From Thamnaconus septentrionalis (taxonomy: Eukaryota > Chordata > Actinopteri > Tetraodontiformes > Monacanthidae): DNA of 64,000 nt. Both the position numbers and the translations under genes were made by a program. The stretch's first letter is position 1; every line of letters starts with the position of its first letter. The stretch is taken from positions 13,648,489-13,712,488 of the forward strand of contig CM020515.1 in the NCBI GenBank assembly GCA_009823395.1, read 5' to 3'. The notes beneath the pieces are model-generated. The model was not told the origin of the DNA, ran no database searches, and saw only the letters and a list, made by a program, of their open reading frames with translations. Shown here piece by piece: positions 1 through 11,500 of this stretch.

Positions 1-1020
1 CAAAAAGTGCTTCCGTGATTTTTTTCCTTTACAGATTTACACCTGACAAAGAAGTACAAATACATCATATATGCAAATTTAAATACATATCTTCTAATCT
101 TACACAGTCTTCTAATCTAATGGTGGAGGTGCAATTTGAAAATGGCTTCAGAAAAATGTGTATTTGTTGATGAGTAATAATTTTACAATACAAAAGGAAA
201 TCTTCAAAATATTCTGAGGTTTATCTAACAATTTTTTCTTTCCATAAGTTTCCACGTGTTAGAATTCTTTAAACTGTAAATGACCAAAGTTGTACTTTTG
301 AAGAGCTCAAAAACACAGCAAGACCCCTGCGGAAGTTTAGATTTGGTTACACTGTCAACCTCACGATCTTTAGCTTTTAGCACAACTCACTTGGACCGAA
401 GTGGAGCTTCTGGTAAATAATCGACCCAATAAGGAAAACCTTGCGGACTGAAAGTGCATTTTGCGGTGCAAGGTATATGAGGTATATACTGCTCAAGCGG
501 TTTAGCCGCTTATAGCCAGAGGCTAACGTTGACCTCGACTGCTTGCTCAGACATGAAGGGTTCTGCTCAGCAAACAAGCGTGAGACCGCTTTACATTTCA
601 GTCACACGTAATGAGCGAAAGCTGCTTTGCACCTTTACCATTTTCATGTTGTCTTTAAATTGTCACTTTAAATAAAACCCTGGAGGCAGTGTTTCCCCAA
701 CCCGATGAATCCATCTCATGATCCGTGATTAAAGAGCCCACAGACAGTGTTTAGAAAAAGGGAGGAAATATGTGGAAGGTCAATGGAGGTCATCAGACTA
801 AACGTCTGTTTCTACATTGTTTTTGTTGGGTTTACCTTTTTATTTACGTGTCGCTTGCGGGAGTAGCTTCTTGGTTCTGGTCTAACTATTAGGAATCTGA
901 CTGGTAATGAGTTGGACTGACTGAAAACCCAGTCTGTTTTTAGGTTGGATGAAGGACAATAAAAATCTGAGCAATCCAGCATTCTAAAAACTAAAATTTG
1001 TTCATTGTTGTGTTTTTCAG
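1..1020. other. 5' flank or intron of kcnj16
   Basis: No coding exon is supportable here; the short ORFs lack coding character. The stretch ends in a good splice acceptor (pyrimidine-rich tract then AG at 1019-1020) 29 bases before the kcnj16 ATG. At least the right part is therefore probably the intron that precedes the single coding exon, as is usual for Kir genes with non-coding first exons. The first exon was not identified and may lie to the left of the window. Confidence 0.5.
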
Positions 1021-1049
1021 GGGACTGAAACATCAGCCTTGGTGTCACG

Positions 1050-2192
1050 ATGAGCAGGGAAGAGAACGTCGTCATTGAAACCCACCACACCACCATCCAC
1101 GCGATGGGCAGAAAGAACGAGCCCCGGCCGCTGCGCTACATGCAGAAAGACGGCAGGTTCCCCGTGATCTTCCAGACACCCTCCAAAAACTGGAGCCCCT
1201 ATCTGGCAGACATCTTCACCACGCTGGTGGAGATCCGTTGGTCGGTGGTGATCCTTTTCTTCTGCCTCTCCTACATCCTGTCTTGGCTGTTCTTCGGCCT
1301 TTGCTACTGGCTGATCGCGCACGTCAACGGAGACGCCGACAACCCGGACGAAGAGCTTTGCGTGGCCACAGTCCGCGGCTTCACCGGAGCCTTCATGTAC
1401 TCTATGGAAACTCAGGCGACCATCGGCTACGGGGTGAGGGGCATGACCGAGAACTGCATGGTGGCCATCGTGGTGGTCACCATCCAGGACATATTCAGCT
1501 GCCTCCTGGACACCATCGTCATCGGCATCATCATCGCCAAGATGGCGTCCGCCCGGAAGAGAGCTCAGACGGTGGGCTTCAGCCGATTCGCGGTGGTCAA
1601 CCTGCGTGACGGCGTGCTGTGCCTGTCGTGGCGCCTGGGCGACTTGCGAGGCAATCACATCCTGGAGGGCGTCATCAAGGCCACGCTGGTCCGCTACAAG
1701 AAACAGCCTCTGGGGTTCGTGGTGATGTCGTACCAGGACCTGGATGTCCAGAACCGAGAGATAATCCTGGCCACACCAACCACAATCATCCACAAGCTGG
1801 ACCCGGGCAGCCCCCTCTACAACCTGGGCCCCGAGGATCTGCTGGGCGACCACTTTGAGCTGGTGGTGTCTTTCACCTACACCGGCGACTCCACGGGCCT
1901 GCTTCACCAGACCAGAATCTCCTACACGCCCGCAGACATCCGCTGGGCTCAGCGCTTCCAAGACGTGTTGAAAGTGGGCAAGAAGCGCTACAAGGTTGAC
2001 TACGCCAAGTTCAACGAGACCACCTGGGTGCCCGTGCCCATGGTCAGCGCCGAGGAGTTGCACAGGAGCGGGCGCCAGGCGCAGAGTGACCAGTCTTCCT
2101 TGGTGACGGCTCCGTCCATCAGGGGAAACGGACACGCCCAGCGGGTGGCGCCCGACGTCACCGTGGAGGTGATGCAGCAGACCTGTTTGTAG
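1050..2192 (+). CDS. kcnj16: Inward-rectifier potassium channel subunit, Kir5.1-like (KCNJ16)
   Basis: Single-exon CDS of 380 aa. Kir5.1 is a mostly electrically silent subunit that tunes Kir4.1/Kir4.2 (or Kir2.1) heteromers in renal, glial and epithelial plasma membranes. Visible order: cytoplasmic N-terminus with the slide helix DIFTTLVEIRW (residues 54-64), TM1 about 65-90, pore helix and filter TIGYG (124-128), TM2 about 136-165, then the IRK cytoplasmic domain. Kir5.1 hallmarks are ASARKRAQT after TM2 and FTYTGDSTG in the C-domain. The extracellular Cys pair is kept (C104, C136). Oddities: TM2 carries Asp at 147 and 154, and the filter flank reads TQATIGYGVRG. The start is the first ATG after the acceptor at 1020. 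The length is somewhat below that of mammalian Kir5.1 (about 418 aa), mainly from a shorter tail. kcnj2 follows on the same strand. A more divergent Kir paralogue is the alternative, but the Kir5.1 signatures and linkage favour kcnj16. Confidence 0.88.
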   Translation: MSREENVVIETHHTTIHAMGRKNEPRPLRYMQKDGRFPVIFQTPSKNWSPYLADIFTTLVEIRWSVVILFFCLSYILSWLFFGLCYWLIAHVNGDADNPDEELCVATVRGFTGAFMYSMETQATIGYGVRGMTENCMVAIVVVTIQDIFSCLLDTIVIGIIIAKMASARKRAQTVGFSRFAVVNLRDGVLCLSWRLGDLRGNHILEGVIKATLVRYKKQPLGFVVMSYQDLDVQNREIILATPTTIIHKLDPGSPLYNLGPEDLLGDHFELVVSFTYTGDSTGLLHQTRISYTPADIRWAQRFQDVLKVGKKRYKVDYAKFNETTWVPVPMVSAEELHRSGRQAQSDQSSLVTAPSIRGNGHAQRVAPDVTVEVMQQTCL

Positions 2193-2261
2193 CTCAAACA
2201 GCAGGGACAATTGATTCGTGATGCAACGTTTTTGAGACGAACCTGTATGCTGTAAATATCC

Positions 2262-2575
2262 ATCCATCCATTTTCAATATCCTGAACTTAGGGTTGCGAT
2301 AGTCTGCTGGAACCTATCGTGAGTGTCATAAGACAAAGAGACAAAGACAGACAACCACTCACACTCACAAAGAGGCCTACGGACAATTTAGAGTGCCAAA
2401 TTGACCTCACATGCATGTTTTTGGACTGTGGCAAGAATCCAGAGAATCGGGAGAGAAGCCACGCAGACACAGGGAGAACATGCAAACTCCACGCAGAAAG
2501 GTCCCAGGCCTGGAATCAAACCCACAGCCTTCTTGCTGTGAGGCCACAGTGCTAATCACTGCGCCACTGTGTTGA
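2262..2575 (-). mobile_element. tRNA-derived SINE in the kcnj16 3' UTR
   Basis: On the minus strand the sequence starts with a tRNA-like head. A Pol III A-box-like TGGCGCAGTG lies near 2559-2568 and a B-box-like GGGTTTGATTCC at 2512-2523. A conserved body follows, and the 3' end is an ATGGATGGATG tail (plus-strand CATCCATCCA near 2260). This structure matches a repeat very common in fish genomes. It sits between the kcnj16 stop codon and its likely poly(A) signal, so it is antisense within the mature message. A short copy of the same tail occurs at 45129-45187. Confidence 0.75.
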
Positions 2576-2653
2576 CCTCGTTGTAAATATATTTATATAT
2601 AACTTTATGTATGCATATTGTATTGCAATGTTGTTTTCTTCATGCTGACGACG

Positions 2654-2659
2654 ATTAAA
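2654..2659 (+). terminator. Likely kcnj16 poly(A) signal (ATTAAA)
   Basis: ATTAAA lies about 460 bases after the stop codon in an AT-rich stretch, followed by mixed sequence. It is the first plausible polyadenylation hexamer after the CDS. Placement is inferred from sequence alone. Confidence 0.4.
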
Positions 2660-2956
2660 ATCATCTGAATCTGCCAAAACTCAGCGTCTTCAGGTTAAAC
2701 ACGTGACTTACAGGTGTATGATTACTTTAAGTGCCGCCTGTGCCCGGCTCTATCCTATAATAGCTCCACACTGCCACCTTGTGTTCACCCTGTGCTCGCT
2801 CGTTCATCCAACATGAATGATATTAATGAAGAGGCAGCCCAAGCGGAATACAAACAAACCACAGTCCAGGTAAGAAGATGCAAGACTTTTTTTCCCTGTA
2901 GATTTTACTTTGCCCCACAAGGCGGGTGCTGAGTCTTTGTGTTGTTGTTTTCCCGC

Positions 2957-2961
<5 letters not shown>

Positions 2962-2994
<33 letters not shown>
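2962..2994. repeat. Poly(A) tract, about 33 bases
   Basis: Uninterrupted A run just upstream of the GC-rich kcnj2 promoter region. It could be the tail of an old retroposon or a simple repeat; no retroposon body is recognisable to its left. Confidence 0.8.
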
Positions 2995-2997
<3 letters not shown>

Positions 2998-2999
2998 GG

Positions 3000-3130
3000 G
3001 TTCCGACTGCTGATAAATTTAAACCATCCGCGTCACACATCTCAAAGAGGCGCTCCGGCCGCCCATTGGCTGCCGCGGGGCACGTGCACGTGTTTTTTTT
3101 TTTTCTTTTTTCTAAACTCGCTCTTTGAGT
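3000..3130 (+). promoter_or_regulatory. Probable kcnj2 promoter, GC-rich with inverted CCAAT box and paired E-boxes
   Basis: Locally GC- and CpG-rich sequence in AT-rich surroundings. It contains an inverted CCAAT box (ATTGG at 3065-3069) and two abutting CACGTG E-boxes at 3081-3092. It precedes a predicted non-coding exon that ends in a strong donor at 3348. The promoter role is inferred from composition and position; no TATA box is evident. Confidence 0.5.
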
Positions 3131-3348
3131 TGGCGAGGGGAAAAAAAACCCATCAGAGCTCAGGATTGCCGCGGAGGGTTATGGCCGAAGTCGCTGCGCC
3201 AGATGGGAAAACTAAAAGGGGAGGCAACGGGAGAGCTGCGTGATTTGACAGGGGACTCGGCGCTGCGTGATGGCGCGGGCACGACGGGACTCTGTGCAAT
3301 AAGAGTTCGCGCTGGCAAAAGGAAGAAAAAACATTGAAACTGCATCAG
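3131..3348 (+). other. kcnj2: Predicted non-coding first exon of kcnj2
   Basis: GC-rich stretch ending in a near-consensus donor (CAG then GTAAGT at 3349-3354). The matching acceptor is a pyrimidine-rich AG at 5203-5204, giving an intron of about 1.86 kb before the exon that holds the whole kcnj2 CDS. A non-coding first exon is typical of KCNJ2. The 5' boundary is a guess. Confidence 0.5.
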
Positions 3349-4700
3349 GTAAGTTAGACTAAAGCGGGAAATATTTCTGTTTTTTTTTGTTTTTTTTGTT
3401 TTGTTTTTGTTTTTGACTGAAGTGGAGCTGCAAGCACAAATGACGGCATGCAGTTGTTTTCAAAGATGTTCTGGTAATGCAAAGAAAATTTGTTTTGTTT
3501 TGCCTTCTCTTCGTATTATTAATAACAACGGATACTGATTTTTTTCACCCTCATGGATCCACAGCTGTCCAGCAGGGTGGACATTCTATTATCTGCAAAA
3601 CTTAATAGCCTAGTTAAACGAGGCCTTTGCGCAATTGCCGAAGGAGGAGGAGGAGGCTTTTCATTCTCAGGCTCCCAGTGTTATAAAAGCTTATTACAAC
3701 TGGCACCATCAGCCGAATGATTGGCCACAGTTATCGATTTGTGTACTGATAAATAGAGCAGCTTTATGTAACCAGTTTCCATCTGCCTCAGCAGTTGACT
3801 CTAATTAGGGACTCATGCAAAACAAACAACCTCTGCAAAGCCTTGCTGTGTACCAACCTACGTGTGAGTGTATGTGTGTGTGTAGGGGACTGATGAAAGT
3901 GTATGAAAAGTGAGCCCAGAGGAGTGCGTTGAAGCAGCGAGGAGGAGGATCAGGTTGTGCATCTGGGACAGCAACGTCACAGCTGTTTTGTTGTTTGGGT
4001 TAAAAACGTGCACGCTGATTAATTCAGTTGAATGAAAAGTCACCTCAACCTTGTTTACTTTTAAATTCTCCAATCAGCAAACATAAACAAAAGCAAAAAA
4101 ACAAAACAAATACAAAATACAACTGGGACTCCATACAACATAATTTAACAGCAAGCCTGCACATGATACATATTGTGCTTGTAAAAAGAATAAAGAAGAA
4201 CAGAACAAAACTTTTTAAACACAAAACCAAGCACTTGATTTTGGCAGCTTCAGCTATCTCGCAAAACTGAAATTAAGCAATTTAACAAAATTGTCTGGCG
4301 AGCTCGCGGCTGTGAATTTATGGGGAGTTTGTCAATACGTGTGCGTGATGAGTTGCTGTATCAGGCACAACGGTGACATCACCGGCTGAGATAAAAACAA
4401 AGATGGTGCGGAGGTAGGGTGGGGTGGGGCGGGTGTGCGATTTAGAAGCACGTCCTGGTTTTCAGAACGAGCTCAGCACAAGCAAACACAAATGACCTGT
4501 CGACAGAAGTCCTGCACAACGGACAAATACGATAAAACAAACCAACTGAAAACAAACCCGGAGAGCCTCGCTCGTCACGCTGGCCTCGCTGCAGCAGGTC
4601 CCGGCGGACTTTCTGTGGTTATTTTGACACTAGCCGGCCATGTGAGGCTGACACAGGCCGTCTGTAGCCTGTGGTGGTGTATTCCGATGGACTTTTCAGG

Positions 4701-4740
<40 letters not shown>

Positions 4741-5204
4741 CCAGTCAATAGCTCTTCTAATTTGGCGGTCCATGTTGTTCTATTAGATATGTGACTGCCA
4801 GCTTCATTAGTCCCATGATGCTGCGGTGCTAGCGGTTGGGGGGAATTTGTTTGGTACGTGCACGACTTCCGGTCGTTGCACCGTTTGTCGAACCTGATGT
4901 GAAATTGTCGTCGCCTTCCCATCGACTGAGCTCACAAACCCCCTCCGAACTGGAGCGCATGGATTTTACAATGGTGTCACCCCGTCACTACACACTTCGC
5001 ACAGTGTCATAACACACCATCTTCTGTTCTCTTCTGGCTGCACAATGACGCAGGTACGCCCACGCCGCAGCAAATGTTGAGAGTGCGATGCATTATTCAG
5101 ACGGCGTGTAACCACACACTCCTACGGGACGCACAACTGATCTTTGCCCCGGTTCCTGCTAATTACGTTAAAACTCGTTCTGTCTCTGTCTTTCATTTCC
5201 ACAG
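3349..5204 (+). other. Predicted 5' UTR intron of kcnj2
   Basis: No coding exon seen. The stretch holds T-rich and A-rich runs, a (CA)n microsatellite at 4702-4739, and otherwise ordinary intronic sequence. Its limits follow from the strong donor at 3349 and the acceptor at 5204. Confidence 0.45.
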
Positions 5205-5489
5205 CCCACTTCACTGATGAGGTCCAAAGCGGTAATCAAAGAGGAGTGACCCCAAGTCCTGCTCGCAGAGGCACCGGCCCCGCCCCTGAACCAGAGGTTA
5301 CACCCCACCCCACCCCCCACCACCTCCCCATCAACGCACCCGCTCCCGGAAGGACCGCAGCTCTGCTGTCCACGTTTTCCTGCCTGACGTCGTCCCCGGG
5401 ATCATTCAAAACTGTTTCTCCAACGCTTTTACCAAAAACTTAGACTGTTATCCAGAGCAGAATTGGCCCGGCCCCCCCAGGCGGAAGCG

Positions 5490-6806
5490 ATGGGGAGCGT
5501 GCGAAGCCACCGCTACAGCATCGTGTCCTCCGAGGAAGACGGCATGAAGCTGGCCGCCGTCGCCGCCGTCCCCAACGGCTACGGCAACGGCAGCGCGAGC
5601 AAGGCGCACGGCGAGCACCGGCACCAGAGCCGCTTCGTCAGGAAGGACGGCCACTGCAACGTGCAGTTTATCAACATGAGCGAGAAGGGCCAGCGGTACC
5701 TGGCCGATATCTTCACCACCTGCGTGGACATCCGCTGGCGCTGGATGCTGCTCATCTTTTGCCTGTCTTTCCTGCTCTCCTGGCTGTTCTTCGGCCTGGT
5801 CTTCTGGGTGGTGGCCCTCTCCTACGGGGACCTGGAGAGTCCGACTCAGAAGTGCGTCTCCAACGTGGACAGCTTCACGGCGGCATTCCTCTTCTCGGTG
5901 GAGACCCAGACCACCATCGGCTATGGCTACCGCTACGTGACGGAGGAGTGCCCCGTCGCCGTCTTCATGGTGGTCTTCCAGAGCATCGTGGGCTGCATCA
6001 TCGACGCCTTCATCATCGGCGCCGTCATGGCCAAGATGGCCAAGCCCAAGAAGAGGAACGAGACGCTGGTGTTCAGCCACTACGCCACAGTGGCCATGAG
6101 GGACGGCAAGCTCTGCCTGATGTGGCGCGTGGGAAACCTGAGGAAGAGCCACCTAGTGGAGGCCCACGTCAGGGCCCAGCTCCTCAAGTCCCGCACCACC
6201 GCCGAGGGCGAGTTCATCCCGCTGGATCAGGTGGACATCGACGTGGGCTTCGACAGCGGCATCGACCGGATCTTCCTGGTGTCGCCCATCACCATCGTGC
6301 ACGAGATCGACGAGGACAGCCCCTTCTACGAGATGAGCAAGCAGGATCTGCAGGCGTCCGAGTTTGAGATCGTGGTGATCCTGGAGGGGATGGTGGAGGC
6401 CACCGCCATGACCACCCAGTGCCGGAGCTCCTACGTGGCCGGCGAGATCCTGTGGGGCCACCGCTTCGAGCCGGTGCTCTTTGAGGAGAAGAACTACTAC
6501 AAAGTGGACTACTCGCGCTTCGACAACACGTACGAGGTGCCCAGCACGCCCGAATGCAGCGCCAGGGAGCTGGCGGAGAAGAAGTCCGACGACTCCAGTT
6601 CCAGCAACTCCTTCTGCTACGAGAACGAGGTGGCCCTGGAGAAGGTGGAGATGGAGGAGCTGGAGGATGGGGAGCAGGAGGAGATGAGGGCCGGGGACAT
6701 TGTGACGCTCGAGGATGCCAACACGTGCGTGGCGTCTGACTCGGAGTGCAACATGGAGTCTTTGCCCATTGAATCGATGCCTTTGACGGCAGAATCGGAG
6801 ATATGA
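5490..6806 (+). CDS. kcnj2: Inward-rectifier potassium channel Kir2.1 (KCNJ2)
   Basis: Intact, intronless CDS of 438 aa. Kir2.1 forms tetrameric, PIP2-dependent, strongly rectifying K+ channels that set resting potential in heart and skeletal muscle. The start [20 protein letters not shown] matches the family N-terminus; an in-frame ATG nine codons earlier (5463) is outside the conserved protein. Order: slide helix [11 protein letters not shown] (73-83), TM1 about 84-110, disulfide Cys 122 and 154, filter TTIGYG (141-146), TM2 with the rectification Asp172, PIP2-binding stretch PKKRNE, IRK cytoplasmic domain, ER-export motif FCYENE, and C-terminal PDZ ligand ESEI. Compared with the mammalian protein the acidic tail between FCYENE and ESEI is divergent. 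It is the closest relative in the window of kcnj16 upstream. kcnj12 is the main alternative, but the N-terminus and linkage favour kcnj2. Confidence 0.95.
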   Translation: MGSVRSHRYSIVSSEEDGMKLAAVAAVPNGYGNGSASKAHGEHRHQSRFVRKDGHCNVQFINMSEKGQRYLADIFTTCVDIRWRWMLLIFCLSFLLSWLFFGLVFWVVALSYGDLESPTQKCVSNVDSFTAAFLFSVETQTTIGYGYRYVTEECPVAVFMVVFQSIVGCIIDAFIIGAVMAKMAKPKKRNETLVFSHYATVAMRDGKLCLMWRVGNLRKSHLVEAHVRAQLLKSRTTAEGEFIPLDQVDIDVGFDSGIDRIFLVSPITIVHEIDEDSPFYEMSKQDLQASEFEIVVILEGMVEATAMTTQCRSSYVAGEILWGHRFEPVLFEEKNYYKVDYSRFDNTYEVPSTPECSARELAEKKSDDSSSSNSFCYENEVALEKVEMEELEDGEQEEMRAGDIVTLEDANTCVASDSECNMESLPIESMPLTAESEI

Positions 6807-8580
6807 CTGGCAAGACGGGAGGAGCTGAACAGCGTCGAACACTCCTGATCTCCTGATTTTTTTTAAAGCACAAAGCGCGACAGCTCGTCAAAGAGTCCAA
6901 AATCTCTATGCAGAGTCTCTTGCACAAGACATCAGTTAGTCATGTTGCAGTGTTTGTGGTAAAATGACAATGATACGGCTGTTTGCACGGTGACGCCTGC
7001 AGCTACACACTGTGCAGTTCCCCTCTCTGAGCTGCCAAATTAAGTCCAACTGTAATTTATTTTTTAAAACACATTTCCCAATTTGAACCTTATAACACTA
7101 AGTTTACATTCATTTTTGCATTTAGCATTTTGGATAAAATGTTACTTTTCTTCTTACTAATCCAGGCATGTCTTACATTTATAATACTTAATAATAATTA
7201 ATTAATAAATTCATCAATCATGTTAAAGTCAAATTAAAAATGCCAACCTAAATTTATACATTGATAGCCATTTTTTTTTTTTATTCGAGAATGTCGTCTA
7301 ACGTTTCGCAAAACAAACACACACAAAAAAAAACCTTTGTAAATCTGCAGAAAAAAAGGCTACTGTTTGTTAATGAGCTGGACTCATAACAAAGTATATT
7401 TACTTTTGTTGTCCTTGTTGCCGAGGCAGGAAAAAGCAATGTCTTGCACAGATCACGAGCACAGGCACGCCGTGCTCCTCAACCTATCATCTTCTGTCAA
7501 AGTACAGCGTCCTTTGCAGTGTGTGCCTTGACAAAAGTCCTAGTGGGAGACACTCAGAGCTGGACCGAGCTCACACTGCGATGCATGACCCCCGAGCCCC
7601 TGTCGCAGGAGAGAGACGCGAGACGCACTCAGAGGAGACCCGCCGCACCTGTTCACCGCCTCTTCTCGCAGGCCCAACGTGCTTCTCACTGTATGTGCAA
7701 TACGGACGAGCGGTGGAAGGTGGCGGGGAGCTCGGCCCGGAAACCCCAGCTGAGATCACGAATGTCATGTCATGAAAAGTGCTGCTAAGCTACATATGCT
7801 AAGAGGGAATCGTATAGGAGCCAAATTGTATTATTTATCTGTTTAAAGAAAGAAAAAAGTCCGTCTCGAAGAAGATTGCAGATGCAGCCTGTTTTCTAGA
7901 TGTAGACGAGCATGATTCTGTCAGTGTGTATTCCAAAGTTTTAGTGCACTTTCCCCCCTGCTCCCTCCCCCTCGCCCACTGTCCACCTGCAGTGGCAGCG
8001 ACTGTTCCAGCAGCCAAAGCCAAACAGGAGACAGCCATGACGTCTGTTGTTGATGTCCACTTAGAAACCTGAGCGCTTCCCCTCCCTCGTCCAGCAGCTG
8101 CTGGCCGTCGCAGCACCGCTCAATTATTCGAGGTGTCTACTGCTTTCTACTAACGTCAGTGTTCCCGGCATGGCTGTGAAGTTATTTATCGTTTCTGAAC
8201 GGGCCCCTTTATCTGTCCGAGAGACATTGCATTCATTTCCAGAAACCACTTAATCCTGGAACGGACGTAGCGCGCTCCAGAGTCCAGTCTTACGCGGGAT
8301 GGAGCAATAACATTGTCTTGGTACGACCACCCTGGTGGTCACATGACGCGCTGGGGGAAGTTTTGCCCTGTTTTCATGTTGACGCCTCTCCAGTCCCAGC
8401 GCTGTATTTTTCTACCAAGGTCTTCCCACCTGCTGCACGAACTAATCACTAACCATAGAGGTTTTCCTTTCTTTTTTGTATAAAAAAACAACTTTGTAAA
8501 TACTATGGCAAGTACTGTACATTGATATTACAGTTGTTGAAAACTGTCCTTTTTTTGGAATAAAATCAGAAAAACAATCT
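6807..8580 (+). other. kcnj2: Likely kcnj2 3' UTR
   Basis: There is no ORF of substance for about 1.75 kb after the stop codon. The stretch ends in an AATAAA at 8559-8564, preceded by an AT-rich block (about 8470-8550) that looks like the end of a long 3' UTR. KCNJ2 messages have long 3' UTRs, which supports the reading, but the end point is inferred. Confidence 0.5.
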
Positions 8581-11500
8581 GTGAAGTTGAAACGTTGATT
8601 GTGAACAACACGTCTGTGCCGCTTCCTGATGCATCTGGACTCATCGTCCCCGTGCAGTACTTGGCCAAAGACGTGCATTTTGACCCAAATTGCGTGGCAT
8701 GTGTGGCTGGTGCGCATAGCTGTGAAAACACACACACGCTGCCCCCCTTAATTTAGAGTCGTGGCCTAAATTCAAAGGCTGCTGTCTGTGCACAGCCAAC
8801 ACCGTCACTTACTGGAATCTACCAAAGTGACTCACGCTCGGCTTTTTGGTGGGCGCCAAGACGCAACGCGGCTGCGTTGAACTCAGAAGGGCTTCATTTT
8901 CAACGTCGGCAAATCGGCGATTGTGCAAGGTGGTCTGCCTGACAACCACATGGAGCCACAGATTGCATAATGCGGCAGAGCAGATGGACGCAGCCGCGTC
9001 GGATATTTGCAGAATCTGGCAGTCTGAGTGTAGCCATTTTCCATCTACAGCTGCATTCTGCCAGCATGAGACGTAGTCGGGGACCTATTGATCCGACGCG
9101 TTCACAGGAAGGCAGTGAGCCGATGTGATTTGGTTCTACATATAGGAAGTGGGTGCTGCCGCAGGGCTTTTTCCACATTAGCCAATGAAACTGTCACAAA
9201 GTTCCAGCTTAAAGTAAAAAACACAGGCTGTAACTTTTTCCCTCAAAGAATAGAAATTTTGACAAATTTTATATTTTTAACCAGGTCCATTTTTCTGTGT
9301 GTCCTGATGGAAAATTTAACATTTAGTCTGTTGCGTTGTTTTTTGTTTTTTTTCAATGGCCCAGACGTCTGAGAGAATGTTGAACATATGCAGATAGGGG
9401 GGTCCACTCCACATGGGCATCTTGATGAAACACAAAATTTGCAAAATCTGTGGCCCCCTAAAGAATTTCCAAAGAGGTGAATGGATGAATCATCTGCCAG
9501 TCACATGCAAAGCAGGCTAATTGGAATGCTTTTATACCAGTGGGCGGCGCCAGCAGGTGACACTACACTAACTTCTGTTCATAATATCTTGCTTTTCTCA
9601 TAACTAAACCAACCCGCCCACAGCTATTAGCCTTCTCTCCTCAACGGATGCTGATGGGTCCAGTCATATTCTGACCAGGTAAGAATATATCAGGTGGGAT
9701 GCTTTAAAAATGGACCTGGGAAGCTTGGAAAAACACACTTTCAGAGTAAAAAAAACAAAAAGAAAGGCCCAAAATACCTTCAGTAAGACTACAACACGGT
9801 GACTGCTGAGTCCACGCTGGGAACAGTGTTGCAGAGGATAAAATTGACGTCCATGAGCGGCCACCACACTCCCGTCAATGCGGATGCTGATGCCTCTGTG
9901 GCAGGTCCCCCTGAACTGGCTCACCAACAACAGACTGGTCCACTCAACCTGCAGGTCAGTCAGCTGCATGTAAACACAGACAGTAGAAACAATTCATCAG
10001 CAGAGCATGTAGAAATGCATTTTTAAAAAAAACAAAAAAAAACCTTTAATTGCAAATGTGGACACTTTTTTTTTTCATTTTTTGGGATGGAAAAACAAAC
10101 AGGGGCAGGTCGACGAGATCCAGGCCTCAGTGGAAACGTGGCATTTGTCTCAGTGTCATCCTGCGCAGTGACGGCTGTTTAATACCAGTGATTAAATTTC
10201 AGACACAGTTCATACACATCACTTCACAGAGTGTTAAAACTACTGGCATATTTATCGCTCAGGAGGAAGTGCGGGCACAGTCTGGACAAAGTCTTCCCTT
10301 CACAAAGCTAAAGAATATTATATTTTAAAAAATGATTATGTGGGCCATGTCCAACCTGTAACTGTCGAAAAAAGACCCGTCATTCACATTATTTGTCTCT
10401 TGCGATGGCTGCTGGTCATTAAAACTGTGAATGAGGTAATTAAGAGGACAATTAAAAGATAGATAAATGTAAGTCTCCATTAAATAAATACAATCATCCA
10501 CATTAAATTAAGTGCAGCATCTCAACAACTTTCCCTAAGGGTTTTTGCCAGGAGTAGCACCTGGGGAGAATTATGGGGTTGGGAGAGTAAAAAAACGAAA
10601 CAGAGGGAAGTTCTCGGTATCGACAATGATTCACCCGCGAGCTCGCACGTTGTCCTGCAGCCAAGTGACAGACGTGACGTCCACGTTACAGGCAGTTACT
10701 CCGCTGCCTCTCACTTCCAAGAAAGCAGTGGGATAATGATGATAGCGAAGTTAAGATGCAGCATCGGTGTGACGTTTGCAAAATTCTGAGAGCGTTACCA
10801 TTCTGTCCAGAAGACGTATTGACTCGGGCCCCGGCTGGAACTGGGACAGAACCTGCAAACTTCTTTTTTCTTTCTCCCTCAGCGAACTGAGGCCAGTCCG
10901 AGCGCTTGGCCCTGGGTTTTTGACAAGTTATTACTCATAAAATATGCAGCCTGGCTGTGAATTAAAACAGTGCCTTGCTGGGCCCTGTGATCCACTTCCT
11001 CCGGCTCTATCTGCCTCTGCAGACTTGGAAACGCTGCTTCAAAGAGAAAGCACGCAAACGGGTTACTGCAGTGGATTCTTTGGCGTCATTTGGAGTCACC
11101 GCGTTTAAAGCGTTGCTGCTAATCCAGTGTGAAAAAGAAAAGAGTTCAATGGGATTAAATAAAGTAATTACATAATTCTAATGACACACCAGCACTTGCG
11201 TAAGCCTCTGACGGGTGTGACTTTGCACCGGGGACCTGTGCTGTCTCATGCCAGTCCGTCAACTGGGGCAATGGCGACTGACTGATTGGGACTCAGCGGC
11301 GAAAAAAATAAACCGCACTCGCCCTCAAAGTGCAGCTCCGAGAGCGATCGTGTTGCCCACCACCCCAGTGTGTCAAGTTCCACACGAGGGGGCAGCTGTC
11401 ATCGACGCAAGAACGAAAAGGTGAAATAGGAACAACAACAAACAAACCAGGAAACAACCATAAGTTTATGCATCACAGACCGAGTGGTTGGTTGGTTGTT

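Noticed and set aside
1017..2267. A 416-aa minus-strand ORF opposite kcnj16
   Set aside because: Antisense shadow of a codon-biased gene; its residues mirror the Kir codons and show no domain.
2512..2568. A tRNA gene on the minus strand
   Set aside because: A- and B-box motifs are present but the cloverleaf is not; the sequence continues into a SINE body with an ATGG tail.
5448..6152. A 234-aa minus-strand ORF and a further 229-aa ORF (6153-6842) opposite kcnj2
   Set aside because: They are shadows of the GC-rich kcnj2 CDS; composition is His/Ala/Val-rich and no family is recognisable.
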